A stretch of 22,250 nucleotides of DNA from Periconia sp. R9002 (GCA_023627715.1 JAMAHW010000202.1:1-22250); one strand, 5' to 3'; shown: positions 10,510-20,107, counted from the first letter of the stretch. Notes: generated from the sequence alone by a model not told the origin. A program made the numbers and translations.

Positions 10510-10975
10510 GTGTCTGCCACGGCCCCACGCCACCTCAAGGCAACAGACTATTCGGTGGGATGGGTGTGCGCTCTACCGATCGATGAAGAACATGCAGGGT
10601 TGCCCCACGATAACCTCGATCCGACCCTCTACACGCTCGGCCGCATCGGTAGTCACAACGTCGTCTTGACATGCCTGCCAGCTGGCCAAATTGGCATCGA
10701 CCCAGCTGCCCGCGGGAGCGACGCGAATGATGACCAAGTTTAAGTCAATCCTCTTTGGGCTGATGGTTGGGGTAGGCGGCGGGGTTCCAAGTGCAGAGGC
10801 GGACATACGACTGGGGGATGTTGTGGTCAGTCAACCATACAAGCAGCATGGGGGGGTAGTGCAGTATGACTTCAGGAAAACAGGAAGAGATGGCCATATG
10901 ACACGGATAGGGTCTCTTAACACGCCGCCAAAAGTATTGCTGAACGCAGTGTCGCAACTACGAGCCAACCGGCAC
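10510..10975 (+). pseudogene. PNP/UDP-type domain remnant of an NLR-like gene
   Basis: This is the N-terminal nucleoside-phosphorylase-like domain that heads many fungal NACHT/WD40 or TPR proteins (NLR-like, linked to non-self recognition). Conserved blocks are DYSVGWVCALP, YTLGRIGSHNVVLTCLPAGQ, then in another frame LFGLMVGVGGGVPS, ADIRLGDVVVSQP and GGVVQYDF. Damage is clear. The expected start is GTG. Several residues are missing between ALPI and DEEHA. The frame changes near 10730, where one reading stops. Homology ends around 10975, with no NACHT domain following. Instead, sequence of a WD40 type on the opposite strand begins. It is a broken fragment and not a working receptor. Confidence 0.8.
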
Positions 10976-11290
10976 CGAAAAAGAAGCAGTCTCGCAGTAA
11001 GGCTCCGAACCGGTTGGAACTGTAAACGAACTTGATAGGGCACTAATGTCAATAACGCCAATTTCGGTGTGAAGATATGAGTCAGTGAGGTCAAATGAGA
11101 TGCTGTCGAGTGCCTTGCCAATACTGAGCGTCTGGAGGCACTCGTCGCTGCTCGCGTCCCAGACCTTGACCGCCCTGTCATCCGACGCCGACGTGAGCCG
11201 GGCTAAGTCGCGGGAGAAGGCCATTGACATGACGGAACCGCTATGGTTGTGGCGAAGGTACCGAAGCTGGAGTTCAGTCTGGCTGAAATT
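10958..11290 (-). pseudogene. WD40-repeat remnant, probably from an NLR-like C-terminus
   Basis: Read on the minus strand from about 11290, the frame shows a WD40 repeat: HNHSGSVMSMAFSRDLARLTSASDDR followed by AVKVWDASSDECLQTL (the parts are listed as separate blocks), then a divergent tail to a stop at 10958. The serine-rich DDRAVKVWD signature is typical of C-terminal beta-propellers in fungal NACHT-WD40 proteins. It meets the PNP remnant tail to tail near 10975, so the two pieces cannot be one gene in its original order. Upstream of the repeat the frame runs into a 17-T tract, which shows as lysines and is not propeller-like. Only one to two blades remain. Confidence 0.7.
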
Positions 11291-11297
11291 ATGTCCC

Positions 11298-11314
11298 TTT
11301 TTTTTTTTTTTTTT
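11298..11314 (+). repeat. T17 homopolymer
   Basis: Seventeen consecutive T lie next to the upstream edge of the WD40 remnant. On the minus strand this is an A17 tract, which could mark a breakpoint or be a simple slippage tract. Confidence 0.9.
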
Positions 11315-11429
11315 GGAGAACCAGCAATCACCCGGCCATGCTATTGCCAGTGTAGATACGTGGATGGGGAGGATCAGAAAAGAAGGGAGGAAATCCACGA
11401 GAACAAACTCGTGGGCGCTCGATAACATA

Positions 11430-12945
11430 AGACCATCGATACTATTTGCACGGGTTTTCCGCGGCGAAGATCAGTTCAGGACACTACCATCCGGGAAATT
11501 CCTTTTATCTCCTAATTTTCTCCATATACTATGAATATATTTGGTAGAGTGTCTCATTGAAGCGTATCGGCTCGTGTGTCACGATTCGGCTACGGTGAAC
11601 TCAGGGCGCGACTAAGTGATGAGTGGTGTCCGATATCACGTGGTGATCAGGACGGATGCCATGCCTCCCTCATGCTGATTTGATTTGATTATTCTTACGC
11701 CTCGGGTGCCGATAGGCCCGGTAGGCTACCACAAGATATATACAATAGGGCGAACTCTGAAAACCCTGGTCCATCGTCTCATTCTCGGTCCTTTACCTTT
11801 ATAGTGCCAAATATTACAATAGCTAACGTTAAACAATAGATTCATTTCGGCACAGGGGGCACACACCTAGTTGAAGCTCTGAACTGGGAGTACAAGTGTG
11901 ATACTTTTCTATCTATTAGCTAAGAGCCTACATATATAGGCTTGTATCAGCTGTGTGTTTGAGGGTGGCTCGTCACAGTTTGTGATTGCCGTCACACTAC
12001 TGTTTGTGATTGTCCGTCACATCACGTGATCTGGGATCCAACTCACCTCTCTGCCTACTAGGTTACAGAACCGTCATGAGTCATCCCTTTGTATAAATGG
12101 ACCCAGTCTATCAGATAGTTGAGTGGTCATCACTTCTTCCAATTCTCCAACAGTGTCTCGGCACACAGGGAGGGACGTTATTAAGCTTTTCCCGTTTAAC
12201 CGAATGCTTCTAAGTTTAGTTAATATGATCTGTAATGGCATAATGCAGTCGAACGCATCGCATATATCCACTTCTAGATTCCTAGATTCCTTTACTATGC
12301 CGCTCCTGCTTCCTTTCATTTTTCTCTCGCTCTGCACTTGCTAGCTGTCGGGAATGGCATGACCGTTTTATGTTAGGTCATCAGGACTGAGGTTGCTTCT
12401 CAAGGTTGTTGGTGAATTTCACAACTGCCTGGGTGGTCTTATAAAGACGCTCACCTTATCTATGGTTCGATTTATTGGTCAAAGGATAAATGTTACAAAA
12501 CGGGATTTTCAAGAAGATGTGTTTTGCCCCTGCATTTGAACAATTATAGACATTCCTCCCACTGCGCGAAATCTCTTCAACGCCCGGCAATAGTAATACC
12601 TGTCAAAGAAACAAACAACGCCATATTCATCCTCAAAAAGTCATTAGGTACAATGACCCCGCTTCCTGCGGAACGTCAAGCTTGAGGCACAAGTTTCGCA
12701 TGCCCAACCCACCTCAAAGAAGGTTCCAAGTCGGCGTTCGATGTTTTGGGGCCGGTACGAGACGGTGGAGGGGTTCGGTAACTCGCAAACATTCGCAGGA
12801 TCGTGTAGTCTCACTCTTTAGGCTTCGGCGGTACTGCAAAGGAGATATATTACTACTTCATCTCAAGATGCAAAGGCCAGACTCACATCTTACAATAAAC
12901 CAATCGTTATATCGCCCTTCACTCTCGCGTAAATCTCGACCTAGG
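11430..12945. other. intergenic, mostly without recognisable content
   Basis: About 1.5 kb with no supported gene. Its only structured part is the short repeat cluster at 11971-12020. Open frames at 12074-12344 on both strands are short and lack motifs. The + frame at 12682-13188 overlaps the 12946-13407 gene antisense and is regarded as its shadow. Confidence 0.4.
11971..12020 (+). repeat. short tandem-like repeats CGTCACA..GTTTGTGATTG
   Basis: CGTCACA occurs at 11971, 11990 and 12015. The first two are each followed (after 0 and 5 bases) by GTTTGTGATTG. The cluster ends in CACGTGATC. Repeats like these occur in subterminal regions of fungal DNA transposons, but no matching inverted end or transposase was found nearby. 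Confidence 0.5.
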
Positions 12946-13407
12946 CTACATCAGCCCAATCGTCACATCACCCTTGACTCTTGCATAGATCTCTACCTCG
13001 ACTTCCAGATCCAGCTCGATCTTGATCTTCAGACTGCTGTCCTTCTCGCCGACTTTGGCCGGCCGGTCTGCGATGCGCGACTGGTGCACGGGTACCATGC
13101 GGCGGCCGCCAGCCCGCCGGGGCATCACATGGGGCTCAGGGGCGTCGCCGAAGCCGTCTTCGTCTTCGTCGTCATCTTGGTGGGCTAGTTGTTGTTGGGG
13201 CGCTTTTTGGAGGGCACCCTGGTCTTCCTGGTTGATCTTCCTGGGCTTCTTGCGGGCGGCGACGGGGCTGCCGGAACTTTCGGATGTGGTGTCGTTGGTT
13301 GGGAAGTCGGTGACGGGGGCTCTAGAGGGGAATGTTAGTCTAAATATTCGCGCAAAGCTGGGATAATGTATTTAGCGGTGGGCATTTGCGACGTACTCTG
13401 AAGACAT
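12946..13407 (-). CDS. conserved small fungal protein, acidic/hydrophobic C-terminus
   Basis: A two-exon gene for a protein of about 128 residues. Exon 1 is only 11 nt (13407-13397, MSSE). The intron (13396-13322) starts GTACGT and has GACTAAC close before CTCTAG. Exon 2 is 13321-12946. The middle is polar: basic KKPRK, Gln-rich QQQ, then DDDEDEDGFGD, followed by Arg-rich PRRAGGRR. The C-terminus alternates charged and hydrophobic residues, SLKIKIELDLEVEVEIYARV then KGDVTIGLM, as in small fungal proteins I recall as conserved but uncharacterised. The exact splice signals and clean frame support a working gene. It is divergent from the 13999 gene, with about 590 bp between starts. Function unknown. 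Confidence 0.75.
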
Positions 13408-13562
13408 GGCAATAGCAGAGTCTGACCTCTTTATATTATGTGGGACTGGCGTATTGGTGAAGGGTGGAATAGTGGATGGTTTGATGGTTTGAAGAAGAGG
13501 GATGGAATGAGTCGGTCGAAGACCTGTCTTGTATGCTCAGCATGCGGGCTGGAGACTCATTC

Positions 13563-13604
13563 CATAATGACGGCATCGCATCTCATAATGACGGCATCGC
13601 ATCT
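13563..13604 (+). repeat. 21-bp perfect tandem duplication
   Basis: The unit CATAATGACGGCATCGCATCT occurs twice head to tail with no mismatch. It is followed by CGAAAGCTG occurring twice about 14 bp apart. It lies between the divergent genes at 12946-13407 and 13999-14753, so it may alter spacing in their shared promoter region. Confidence 0.9.
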
Positions 13605-13998
13605 CGAAAGCTGGTACTCGAAAGCTGACGGGCTCAAAAGAGCTGGCGTTAATCAAGTTTATTTGGCAACGGCAGAGACGCGCAAGTTTCATACCCCGCA
13701 TAAACCCAAACTCGCGTACGGGGAACGGCCAAGCAGGACGGCTGCATCCTTCACGGGGCGCTTTGGAGCAAAGTAGGTTTAAATAGATGGGCGCTTCTCT
13801 TTACGATGAATGACGTGAGGGTAAGACCAGGCAGTGGGACGGATTTCGTACAAGTGCGCATGCCCCAACAGTTTCTGCTGTTCCCGCCAGGGCAGACAGA
13901 TCGCCGCAAACCAACGATTGACCCTCTTTACAACACTATCCTCAAGTCAGCCGTCACGGATTTCTTACACAACCAGTTCTCGTCGACGACGTTGCATC

Positions 13999-14753
13999 AT
14001 GGTACTGGGTATTCTGACTGCCATTGCTGCTTGCCCCGCGATCATAGGAACCACGGAAGCAGTGCGCCAAGGTCAACGGCAGAGCGCCAGAGAGAAGCAT
14101 CGGGGTCTAAAGACGAATCTTTCCGTGAAGTGTTCGAGGACCTCGAGCGGCGGGCGCGAAATCGACGGATGCGCAGTGGTACTGAGCAACGATAAGGTGC
14201 GACGTTTTCCTTCTACGAAGCCTCGGCGAGAAACTAGCCCATTCCCGGAGGCTTGCGCATGTTGACGATATCGCAGTTGTATGTTGCGGTGCCCTCGGAC
14301 GAATATCCAGACGGGTGCACCGAGGACCATCCGTTTGCGGGATACTTCCTGCCGTACCCGGATCAGAACTGGGGCCGGCAGGGCGAAGGCATGGTCTCGA
14401 CCATCTCAGACGACCCGCCGCAGCTCAACTGGATATACGTCGACCAGGACACTTGCGAGGTGAAGTACGGCGACCGCGTGGCATCGGAGCCTCACATCAT
14501 CGGGCCGTGGGACGTGACCAAGATGGACCGCAGAGTCACGCTGACAGGCTGGGAAGGGTTCATGGCAGTCCGGTACTGTCCCGGCGAGTGGGCGCTCTAT
14601 TTTGACGTGGACGACAACGGACTGAAGGGCGTTGTTAGCGACGAGATGCTGCGGGTTGAGGTGGAGCTGGTGCGGCGCGAGATGAGGCAGGCGCGGACTA
14701 GCGCGGCTCCAGAGGCCGAAGCCGCGCCTCCAGCGGACGATAACAAGGAATGA
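13999..14753 (+). CDS. conserved fungal protein of unknown function
   Basis: A two-exon gene: 13999-14196 and 14277-14753, with intron 14197-14276 (GTGCGA..GTTGACG..TCGCAG). It encodes about 224 residues. The start MVLGILTAIAACPAIIGTTE is followed by AVRQGQRQSAREKHRG, a pattern I recall in a widespread fungal family with no assigned role. The second exon has PFAGYFLPYPDQNWG, GMVSTISDDPPQLNWIYVD, GPWDVTKMDRRVTLTGWEG, and CPGEWALYFDVDDNGLKG. The hydrophobic N-terminus could be a signal or anchor. The C-terminus is charged and Ala/Pro-rich. The long open frames running upstream of ATG 13999 are not conserved-looking, and the family N-terminus fixes the start there. No lesion was seen. Confidence 0.85.
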
Positions 14754-15596
14754 CGAGGAATGACTTCGCGTGCAGCGACCTCGGATTTGCTGGAACCTGA
14801 ATTGTTGCAGGTAAAGACGAACTTCAGAAGCGGATCGAAAAATACTAGAGCTGTCTGGTCTCCGTAAGTATATAGGTTACTTATGAATATCTGTGTTGGG
14901 ACGCGGGGAAATCCGACGTTGGGGTATTGTGCATTTATCCGATAAGACGATAAGATGTCATTTTCCTGGCGCTGAGCTTCCTTAGTCTAAGGTATTTGTT
15001 CCTTGCTGCCCTTCCGTCGTGGCGAGTGACGATTCATATTCGTATGAGCGATCGACAACGCTTGGATTGTGCCTGGTCAGCGAGTCATCCGCGGATGGCG
15101 GCGGAGGGAACGTCGGGGGAGGAGTGTGCGGGCACCAGATGCTGCTAGAGTCGCAGCCAGGCGAGGCGCTGAGCATGCGGAGGGATATCTGAGGACTCGA
15201 TTGTTTGTCGTTTCAGAATGTTATTGCGCCGGCGTGTGCAGATTATCGCTGGCCACAGCGCATCGGTTATGGCGACGACGCGCCTAGAGGGACGACGCAA
15301 AAGATGCACGCAGAATAAGCAGCAATGTTCCATGAAGATCACGAATCCACAGGTTCAGGAAAGATTCGAGGGTGGAGCGGGGAGGCTTTAGAGATTAAAA
15401 GGAAGTTGAAGATGGAAAGATGAAGGCATGGCGGAGCTCTCATCCGAGGATCACCGGGGTTTCTGCGGCGTATTGCTAGCGACGTCTTACAATGCTTGGC
15501 ATGGCATAAATCTACATCAACTTCAGCCTCTCAACTTTGAAAGAACGGCTGGCCAACAACACATCCCTACGAATACCTGCTGTGGCAAGCCGTCAC
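14754..15596. other. intergenic, possible minus-strand ORF unresolved
   Basis: About 840 bp without a firm gene. A minus-strand frame at 15176-14982 (SSSIWCPHTPPPTFPPPPS, then a Ser/Thr-rich end) looks mildly coding, but I could not connect it to a credible upstream exon. The + frame from 15428 that runs into the transposase is considered read-through of flanking DNA. Confidence 0.3.
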
Positions 15597-15617
15597 GTGT
15601 GTGTGTGTGTGTGTGTG
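15597..15617 (+). repeat. (GT)n microsatellite
   Basis: Ten GT units plus a final G lie 50 bp outside the left end of the transposon, following CAC. In the frame that continues into the transposase it would read as alternating Val and Cys, one reason for treating that upstream extension as non-coding. Confidence 0.95.
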
Positions 15618-15668
15618 AGTTCTATTATGGCCATGCACCCCTGAGGGTATACTACTCGCTAGCTGGTA

Positions 15669-15692
15669 ACGTGTCCGTGCGCGTGATGCACG
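15669..15692 (+). repeat. left terminal inverted repeat
   Basis: The 24-bp left repeat matches the reverse complement of 17669-17692 exactly. It contains the ATG (15686) proposed as the transposase start. Confidence 0.95.
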
Positions 15693-17557
15693 GATTTGAC
15701 GATGCGCTTGCAGAGATAGACTCGCTAGATCCTAACGATAAACTGTGTTATACGAAAATAGCTAACAAGCATGGCGTTGAGCGCTCAATTCTATCGCGGC
15801 GGCACCGGGCAGTTACACAGTCGCACGCGTCAAAGGTCACCAACCAACAAAAGCTCACTCCGCAGCAAGAGGCAGAGCTTGTTAACTACATAGAAGGGCT
15901 CACAACGCGCCACTTACCACCCACGAGAGAGATGATACGAAATTTCGCGTCAACAATAGCCAAGGAGCCGGTGAGCGAGAGCTGGGTTACGCGCTTCATC
16001 AACCAACACAGCATCCATCTGATCTCTCGATGGGCAGCTGGTATGGAGAGTAATCGCCACAACGCCGATTCAAGGGATAAATACAGCCTGTATTTTGATT
16101 TCCTCGGTGACAAAGTCAAGGAATACGATATTGAGCCTCGTCACACGTACAATATGGATGAAAAGGGCTTCCTGATTGGTATCATTGGCAGATCAAAACG
16201 GGTGTTCAGCAGGCGAATGTGGGATAAGAAGGAAGTTAGAGCAGCTCTTCAAGATGGCTTTCATGAATGGATTACTATCCTAGCATGCGTCTGCGCCGAT
16301 GGATCAGCGTTGCCGCCAAGCCTCATCTATCAGTCTACCAACAACGGCATACAGTCAAGCTGGGTTGAGGATATCAAGGCAGAAAAGCATGGCGTGCACG
16401 TCTGATCTTCACCCTCAGGCTGGACTAACAACGGTATCGGCCTTTCCTGGCTTGAGCAGGTGTTTGATCGATACACCAAGGCAAAAGCTCGACGATCGTA
16501 CCGACTACTTATCCTTGATGGCCATGGATCTCACGTTACTATGGATTTTATTGATTATTGCGATCGGAACAAGACACTCCTAGCCATCTTGCCCCCTCAT
16601 TCGACGCACACGCTTTAGCCGCTTGATGTAGTGCTCTTCAAGCCTCTCTCATCAGCCTACTCAGCTGAGCTCACAACCCACCTCCAAAAGAGCCAAGGTC
16701 TAGTCCCAATCAAGAAGGGTGACTTCTTCCCTCTCTTCTGGAAGGCGTGGACGAGCTCCTCCAAGGAGGAGACGATACTCAAGTCTTTTGAAGCAACGGG
16801 TATATCACCATTCAGGTCAGAGGTTATACTCAAAAGGTTCATCCCAACCGCCCAAGACGAGCAGGGATCGCGAGAGAGCTCTGCGTCAGTACTTAGCGGA
16901 TCTGACTGGCGTAAACTAGATTGCCTTGTACGGTCTGCAGTAGAAGACCAAGGCAGCAAGGACGCGCAGAAGCTTAGCCGCTCAATCCACCACGTCTCAG
17001 TTCAAAACGAGCTAGTTCGCCATGAAATCAACGGCCTTAGGGAGGCACTATTGGTTAAGAAGAAGCATAAGAAGAAGAGTAACCCTCTTGATCTTCAACA
17101 ACGTCAAGAGTACCATGGGGGAGCAGTCATCTGGTCACCATGCAAGGTTAGGGAGGCTCGTGTACGTTGGTCTGTGAAGGAGCAAGAGAAGAGGGAGCAG
17201 AAGCTTCAAAAAACCGAGACAGCTGATTTAAGGAAGGCAGCTAAGCTGTACAAGGAGAAAATTGCGGAGGAGAAGCGTGTGGCGCGGGAGGCAGCCAAGG
17301 TAGCTAAGGACGAGGAGAGGGCTGAGAAGGTGGCAGAGCGCGCTCGCAAAAAGGAAGCTCGTGACGCAGCAAAAGCTCTACAATCCACCCAAAAGGGTAA
17401 GAGAAAGGCGTCGCAGCCATCTACACAGAGCAACAAGCGTCAGAAACGTGTGGTTGGCGCTGTAGCTACCGAGGAGGCCTCGGGTGCCGCATCAGCAGCT
17501 CCACCCAAGACTACGCGGCGCGGCCGCAAAGTTAAGCTTCCAAGTAAATATCAGTAG
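15686..17557 (+). pseudogene. pogo/Fot1-like transposase with two in-frame stops
   Basis: DDE transposase of 624 codons including the final stop. From ATG 15686 come a psq-type helix-turn-helix (HGFDDALAEIDSLDPND to RSILSRRHR), a CENP-B/Tc5-type DNA-binding domain (KLTPQQEAELVNYIEGL to SWVTRFINQH), the DDE catalytic domain, and a basic coiled C-terminus rich in Lys/Glu/Ala with KRKASQ and RRGRKVKLPSKYQ. Catalytic aspartates are D158 (YNMDEKGF), D278 (LLILDGHGSH) and D314 (PLDVVLFKPL), a D35D spacing for the last pair. TGA at 16403-16405 precedes SSPSGWTNN. TAG at 16616-16618 replaces the Gln expected in the LQPLD motif. The frame is otherwise unbroken across both stops. CAG-to-TAG is what RIP-type C-to-T mutation gives, but a single site cannot prove it. 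Confidence 0.92.
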
Positions 17558-17668
17558 CGCAGGTTGATTGCAAGCATCGATAGAGCACTCCTCCGAAAAA
17601 TCTCGCAATATTTGCTACTATATGTGGCTCTATAGCCTCATTTCTCGTAGAGCTGTTATGGTGTTGTG

Positions 17669-17692
17669 CGTGCATCACGCGCACGGACACGT
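17669..17692 (-). repeat. right terminal inverted repeat
   Basis: Exact reverse complement of 15669-15692. On the minus strand it supplies six codons ending in TGA that close the BTB reading frame. Confidence 0.95.
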
Positions 17693-18158
17693 TACATCCT
17701 CGACATCAGGCACTGGCTCATCCGCGATAGGTGGAGGTACTTCTTCAGACTCGGGTGGCGCCGGAGGCTCTGGCGCTGGAGGCTGCATGTCTCATTTTAC
17801 AATTAGGTTTAGCCGTGATACATCCTTGGAAGCATACCTTCATCCTCCGTATAAGGAGGTACTGTATAATCGTGACGGTATGCATATTCCAAAAACCGTA
17901 CAAAATCCTCAGGCTTTACATCTTGAAAATCAACGACTCGTATTTTCGCCTCTACCATGTACCCATTGACTAGCGCATTAAAGTATTCAGATGTGGCGGC
18001 AATTGCTCCCGAGTGCACCACAAATTGTTTCTTCTCCTCACCAATATGGAAGGTGAACGGACTCGACTGGATGAGGCTATCTATTTCTTAGATTAGAGCT
18101 ACAAAAATGAGACTGTAATATACCCCTCAAAACAAGGCGCTGGAATTGTTTCGGTCAT
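17675..18158 (-). CDS. BTB/POZ domain protein with transposon-supplied 3' end
   Basis: A short BTB/POZ protein, a fold that mediates protein-protein contacts, often as a cullin-3 ligase adaptor; partners here are unknown. Exons are 18158-18124, 18076-17838 and 17790-17675. Introns are 18123-18077 (GTATAT..GATAG) and 17837-17791 (GTATGC..GGCTAAAC..ATGAG). The product is about 129 residues. The BTB core reads SPFTFHIGEEKKQFVVHSG, IAATSEYFNALVNGYMVEAK and PEDFVRFLEYAYRHDYTVPP, followed by an acidic Pro-rich tail (PPAPEPPAPPESEEVPPP, DVEDV). The tail reaches the TA target site. The transposon then adds T-C-P-C-A and a stop. Without the insertion the frame would add P-A-S-E and stop. Related fungal BTB proteins are often longer, so the gene may have been shortened before the insertion. 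Confidence 0.8.
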
Positions 18159-18770
18159 AACGAAATCTTTGCTTGATCGTATCGAGGAGAGTCGAGTAAC
18201 AATGTACCAGAAAGAATTGGAGTATGTCGATATGGTTTGAATTATTGGTGGGTGCCAGTTGTTCAATGCGGGGGCTGCGCGTCAAGAAATCGCATATTAG
18301 TCGACACCATTAGTTGCGGTTGTGCCACAATGTCATCATTCCCCATGATTTATAAATCCTATCTAGGTCCCGTAGTGGAACCTGTCCCAGGGCTCGAACT
18401 GGAATTCTTGAAAGGTCTTCGCTCTAGCGACTTTAGTTGTACTCACGATGCAACCCAACGCACTTTATTCAAATTCCATATCGACAAGTGCTTTCGATGC
18501 CACTTGCGTTGCTAAGAGGACAGGTCCGCTGCATACGGAAAATAGCAGTTGCTGTCAGCATAAGATGTGGCAAGAGCTTCCACAGGTTCTTCGATGTAGC
18601 ATAGACGTAGGATGGATTGTGGGGCGCGAGGGAACTAGTTTCCGTCATCGCCAAGGCATCCCCGCGCAGGGCTTATGTTAGTGAGGAGCTCGGGCCTTCT
18701 GCTTTAAAACAAACAAACCGCAACCTCACCCTCGTCGACCTGCATGTCGTCTGGATGGAACCTACCTCCC
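18159..18770. other. shared upstream region of divergent BTB and PD-(D/E)XK genes
   Basis: About 610 bp between the divergent start codons. Open frames at 18237-18515, 18448-18681 and 18617-18811 (+) and on the minus strand lack domains and overlap each other. I see no repeat or RNA gene. It should hold both promoters. Confidence 0.4.
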
Positions 18771-20107
18771 ATGAATACCAAAAGCATCTCCGACATCGCG
18801 GTCTGGATTGATAGTGTCCAATTACCGCAGAGTTCGTACGCAACCTGCTCCATATCCCTACTGGAAGAGCGACAGCTGACTGTTTTCTCTGCCTTTAGTT
18901 CATCTGACCTACCCATCGGCTCTCACGCGGCTGACGATAAAGAGAACATTCGATTAGGAAGTAAACGTATCATGCAAGAGGACGTGGACCAAACGCCTCG
19001 CCCCTCCAAGCCACTTCGTGACCTCGATAGTGTACCCCAGTTTCCTCCCTCTCCAACCAAGAGCGGCTCGAGCGTAGCGGTGTCCGAAGCATCCGAAGCC
19101 GAATCACATCGAAGTGGACGATTAAGTCCTGTAAAACAACTCCAGCTACTGGAAGACTTTGAGGAACATCCCGTCGTGTTTTGCAACTTTGATGACACCG
19201 AGGAAGGAGAGGAACCAGAAGATGTCACAGCAATGCGCACAGCCATCCAGCAGTTTGCAGACGGTGTTGGGATTTTGGGGTATAATGACGTCGATACGGT
19301 GTTGCCTACTTTACCTCCCATAGATAGGATACGATTTAAGTATTCCTGGGCAAACGATGTAGAGCGGCACTATGTCCTCGGCTCAGTGCCTTCAATACCG
19401 CAAATATTGAATATTGTAGAAACTGCACGAAAGTACGATCATGGATCGGGCGTCTCTGAAGATGAATGGAATTCTGAGGTTCAGCATCCGCTCCTGAAAC
19501 TTGCACGCAACACGTCAAGGCACCGACAGACGCTTGATATCCATAATGTGTAAGTCCTTGTCGTACTCTCCGTTAGCCATTAATTCAACGACGTAGTAAA
19601 ACGGCTAGAATCGAACCCGCATCCCTCGCACGCTCCGCTCTCCCGGGTCGTGTGGTTGACTACGTCGTTGCACTCACCCCAGATCCAGCTATAAAACAAG
19701 CCTGGCGCTCCCTCCGCTTGCTCCCAGGCGCATCCATTAAGTCATGGGACCACACGACTCGAGCCCGTCACAATCCGATTGCGATCAACATTGAGACGAA
19801 AGGACCCATGAAGTCATGGACAGACGGCAAACCCCAGATCGCAATATGGACAGATGCGTGGATGAAACGTATCGCTCTCACCCGTGAAAACGACGGTGGG
19901 CAATGGCCAGCTCTGCCACTCCTGATCGCACAGGGTCATGATTGGCATTTGCTGATTGTCTCGAAGACTGACCAGAAAATGACCATCTGGGAGCAGGTTG
20001 ATATTGGAAGTACGAGATCATGCTTCGATGCGATGAAGAGATTAACGGTCCTTCACTGGCTTATGGACTGGGTTGAGAGCGTGTGGCTCTTGTCATTGCC
20101 AGGCTGA
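18771..20107 (+). CDS. PD-(D/E)XK nuclease-fold fungal protein, copy 2, apparently intact
   Basis: Same fungal family as the gene at 5050-6618, here without a lesion. Exons are 18771-19549 and 19597-20107. The intron (19550-19596) starts GTAAGT and ends ACGTAG, and splicing gives a seamless NV-KTARIEP junction. The product is about 429 residues. The N-terminal half is low-complexity and Ser/Pro-rich with the family block SGRLSPVKQLQLLEDFEEHP and VVFCNFDD. The fold core has VDYVVALTPD (D281), HNPIAINIETKGP with the E326-T-K328 pair, and PQIAIWTDAWMKRI. These are the acid and ExK positions of a PD-(D/E)XK site, so catalysis is possible but unproven. An upstream in-frame ATG at 18744 is an alternative start; 18771 matches the family's ISDIAVWIDSV beginning better. 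Confidence 0.87.

Larger units (their letters stand above)
15669..17692 (+). mobile_element. pogo/Fot1-like DNA transposon (2,024 bp)
   Basis: A full-length element of the Tc1/mariner superfamily. The left end 15669-15692 and the right end 17669-17692 are perfect 24-bp inverted repeats starting ACGTGTCCGTGCGCGTGATG. Each is flanked by TA (15667-15668 and 17693-17694), the expected target duplication. One transposase frame fills nearly the whole length. The perfect repeats suggest a fairly young insertion, but two nonsense codons in the transposase mean this copy is not autonomous unless stops are bypassed. It interrupts the last codons of a BTB gene read on the other strand. Confidence 0.95.

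Noticed and set aside
12682..13188. 168-residue plus-strand frame
   Set aside because: It overlaps, antisense, a two-exon minus-strand gene with canonical splice signals and a family-like C-terminus.
14982..15342. Minus-strand pair of frames as a possible spliced gene
   Set aside because: No splice pair gave a convincing start and continuous product; only mentioned in the intergenic note.
15428..15685. N-terminal 86-residue extension of the transposase frame
   Set aside because: It lies mostly outside the terminal repeat and target duplication, includes the GT microsatellite, and is flanking DNA.
19608..19650. tRNA-like T-arm (reverse complement contains GGTTCGATTCT)
   Set aside because: Pairing of the T-stem fails, no other arms are present, and the segment is coding sequence of exon 2 in the second PD-(D/E)XK gene.
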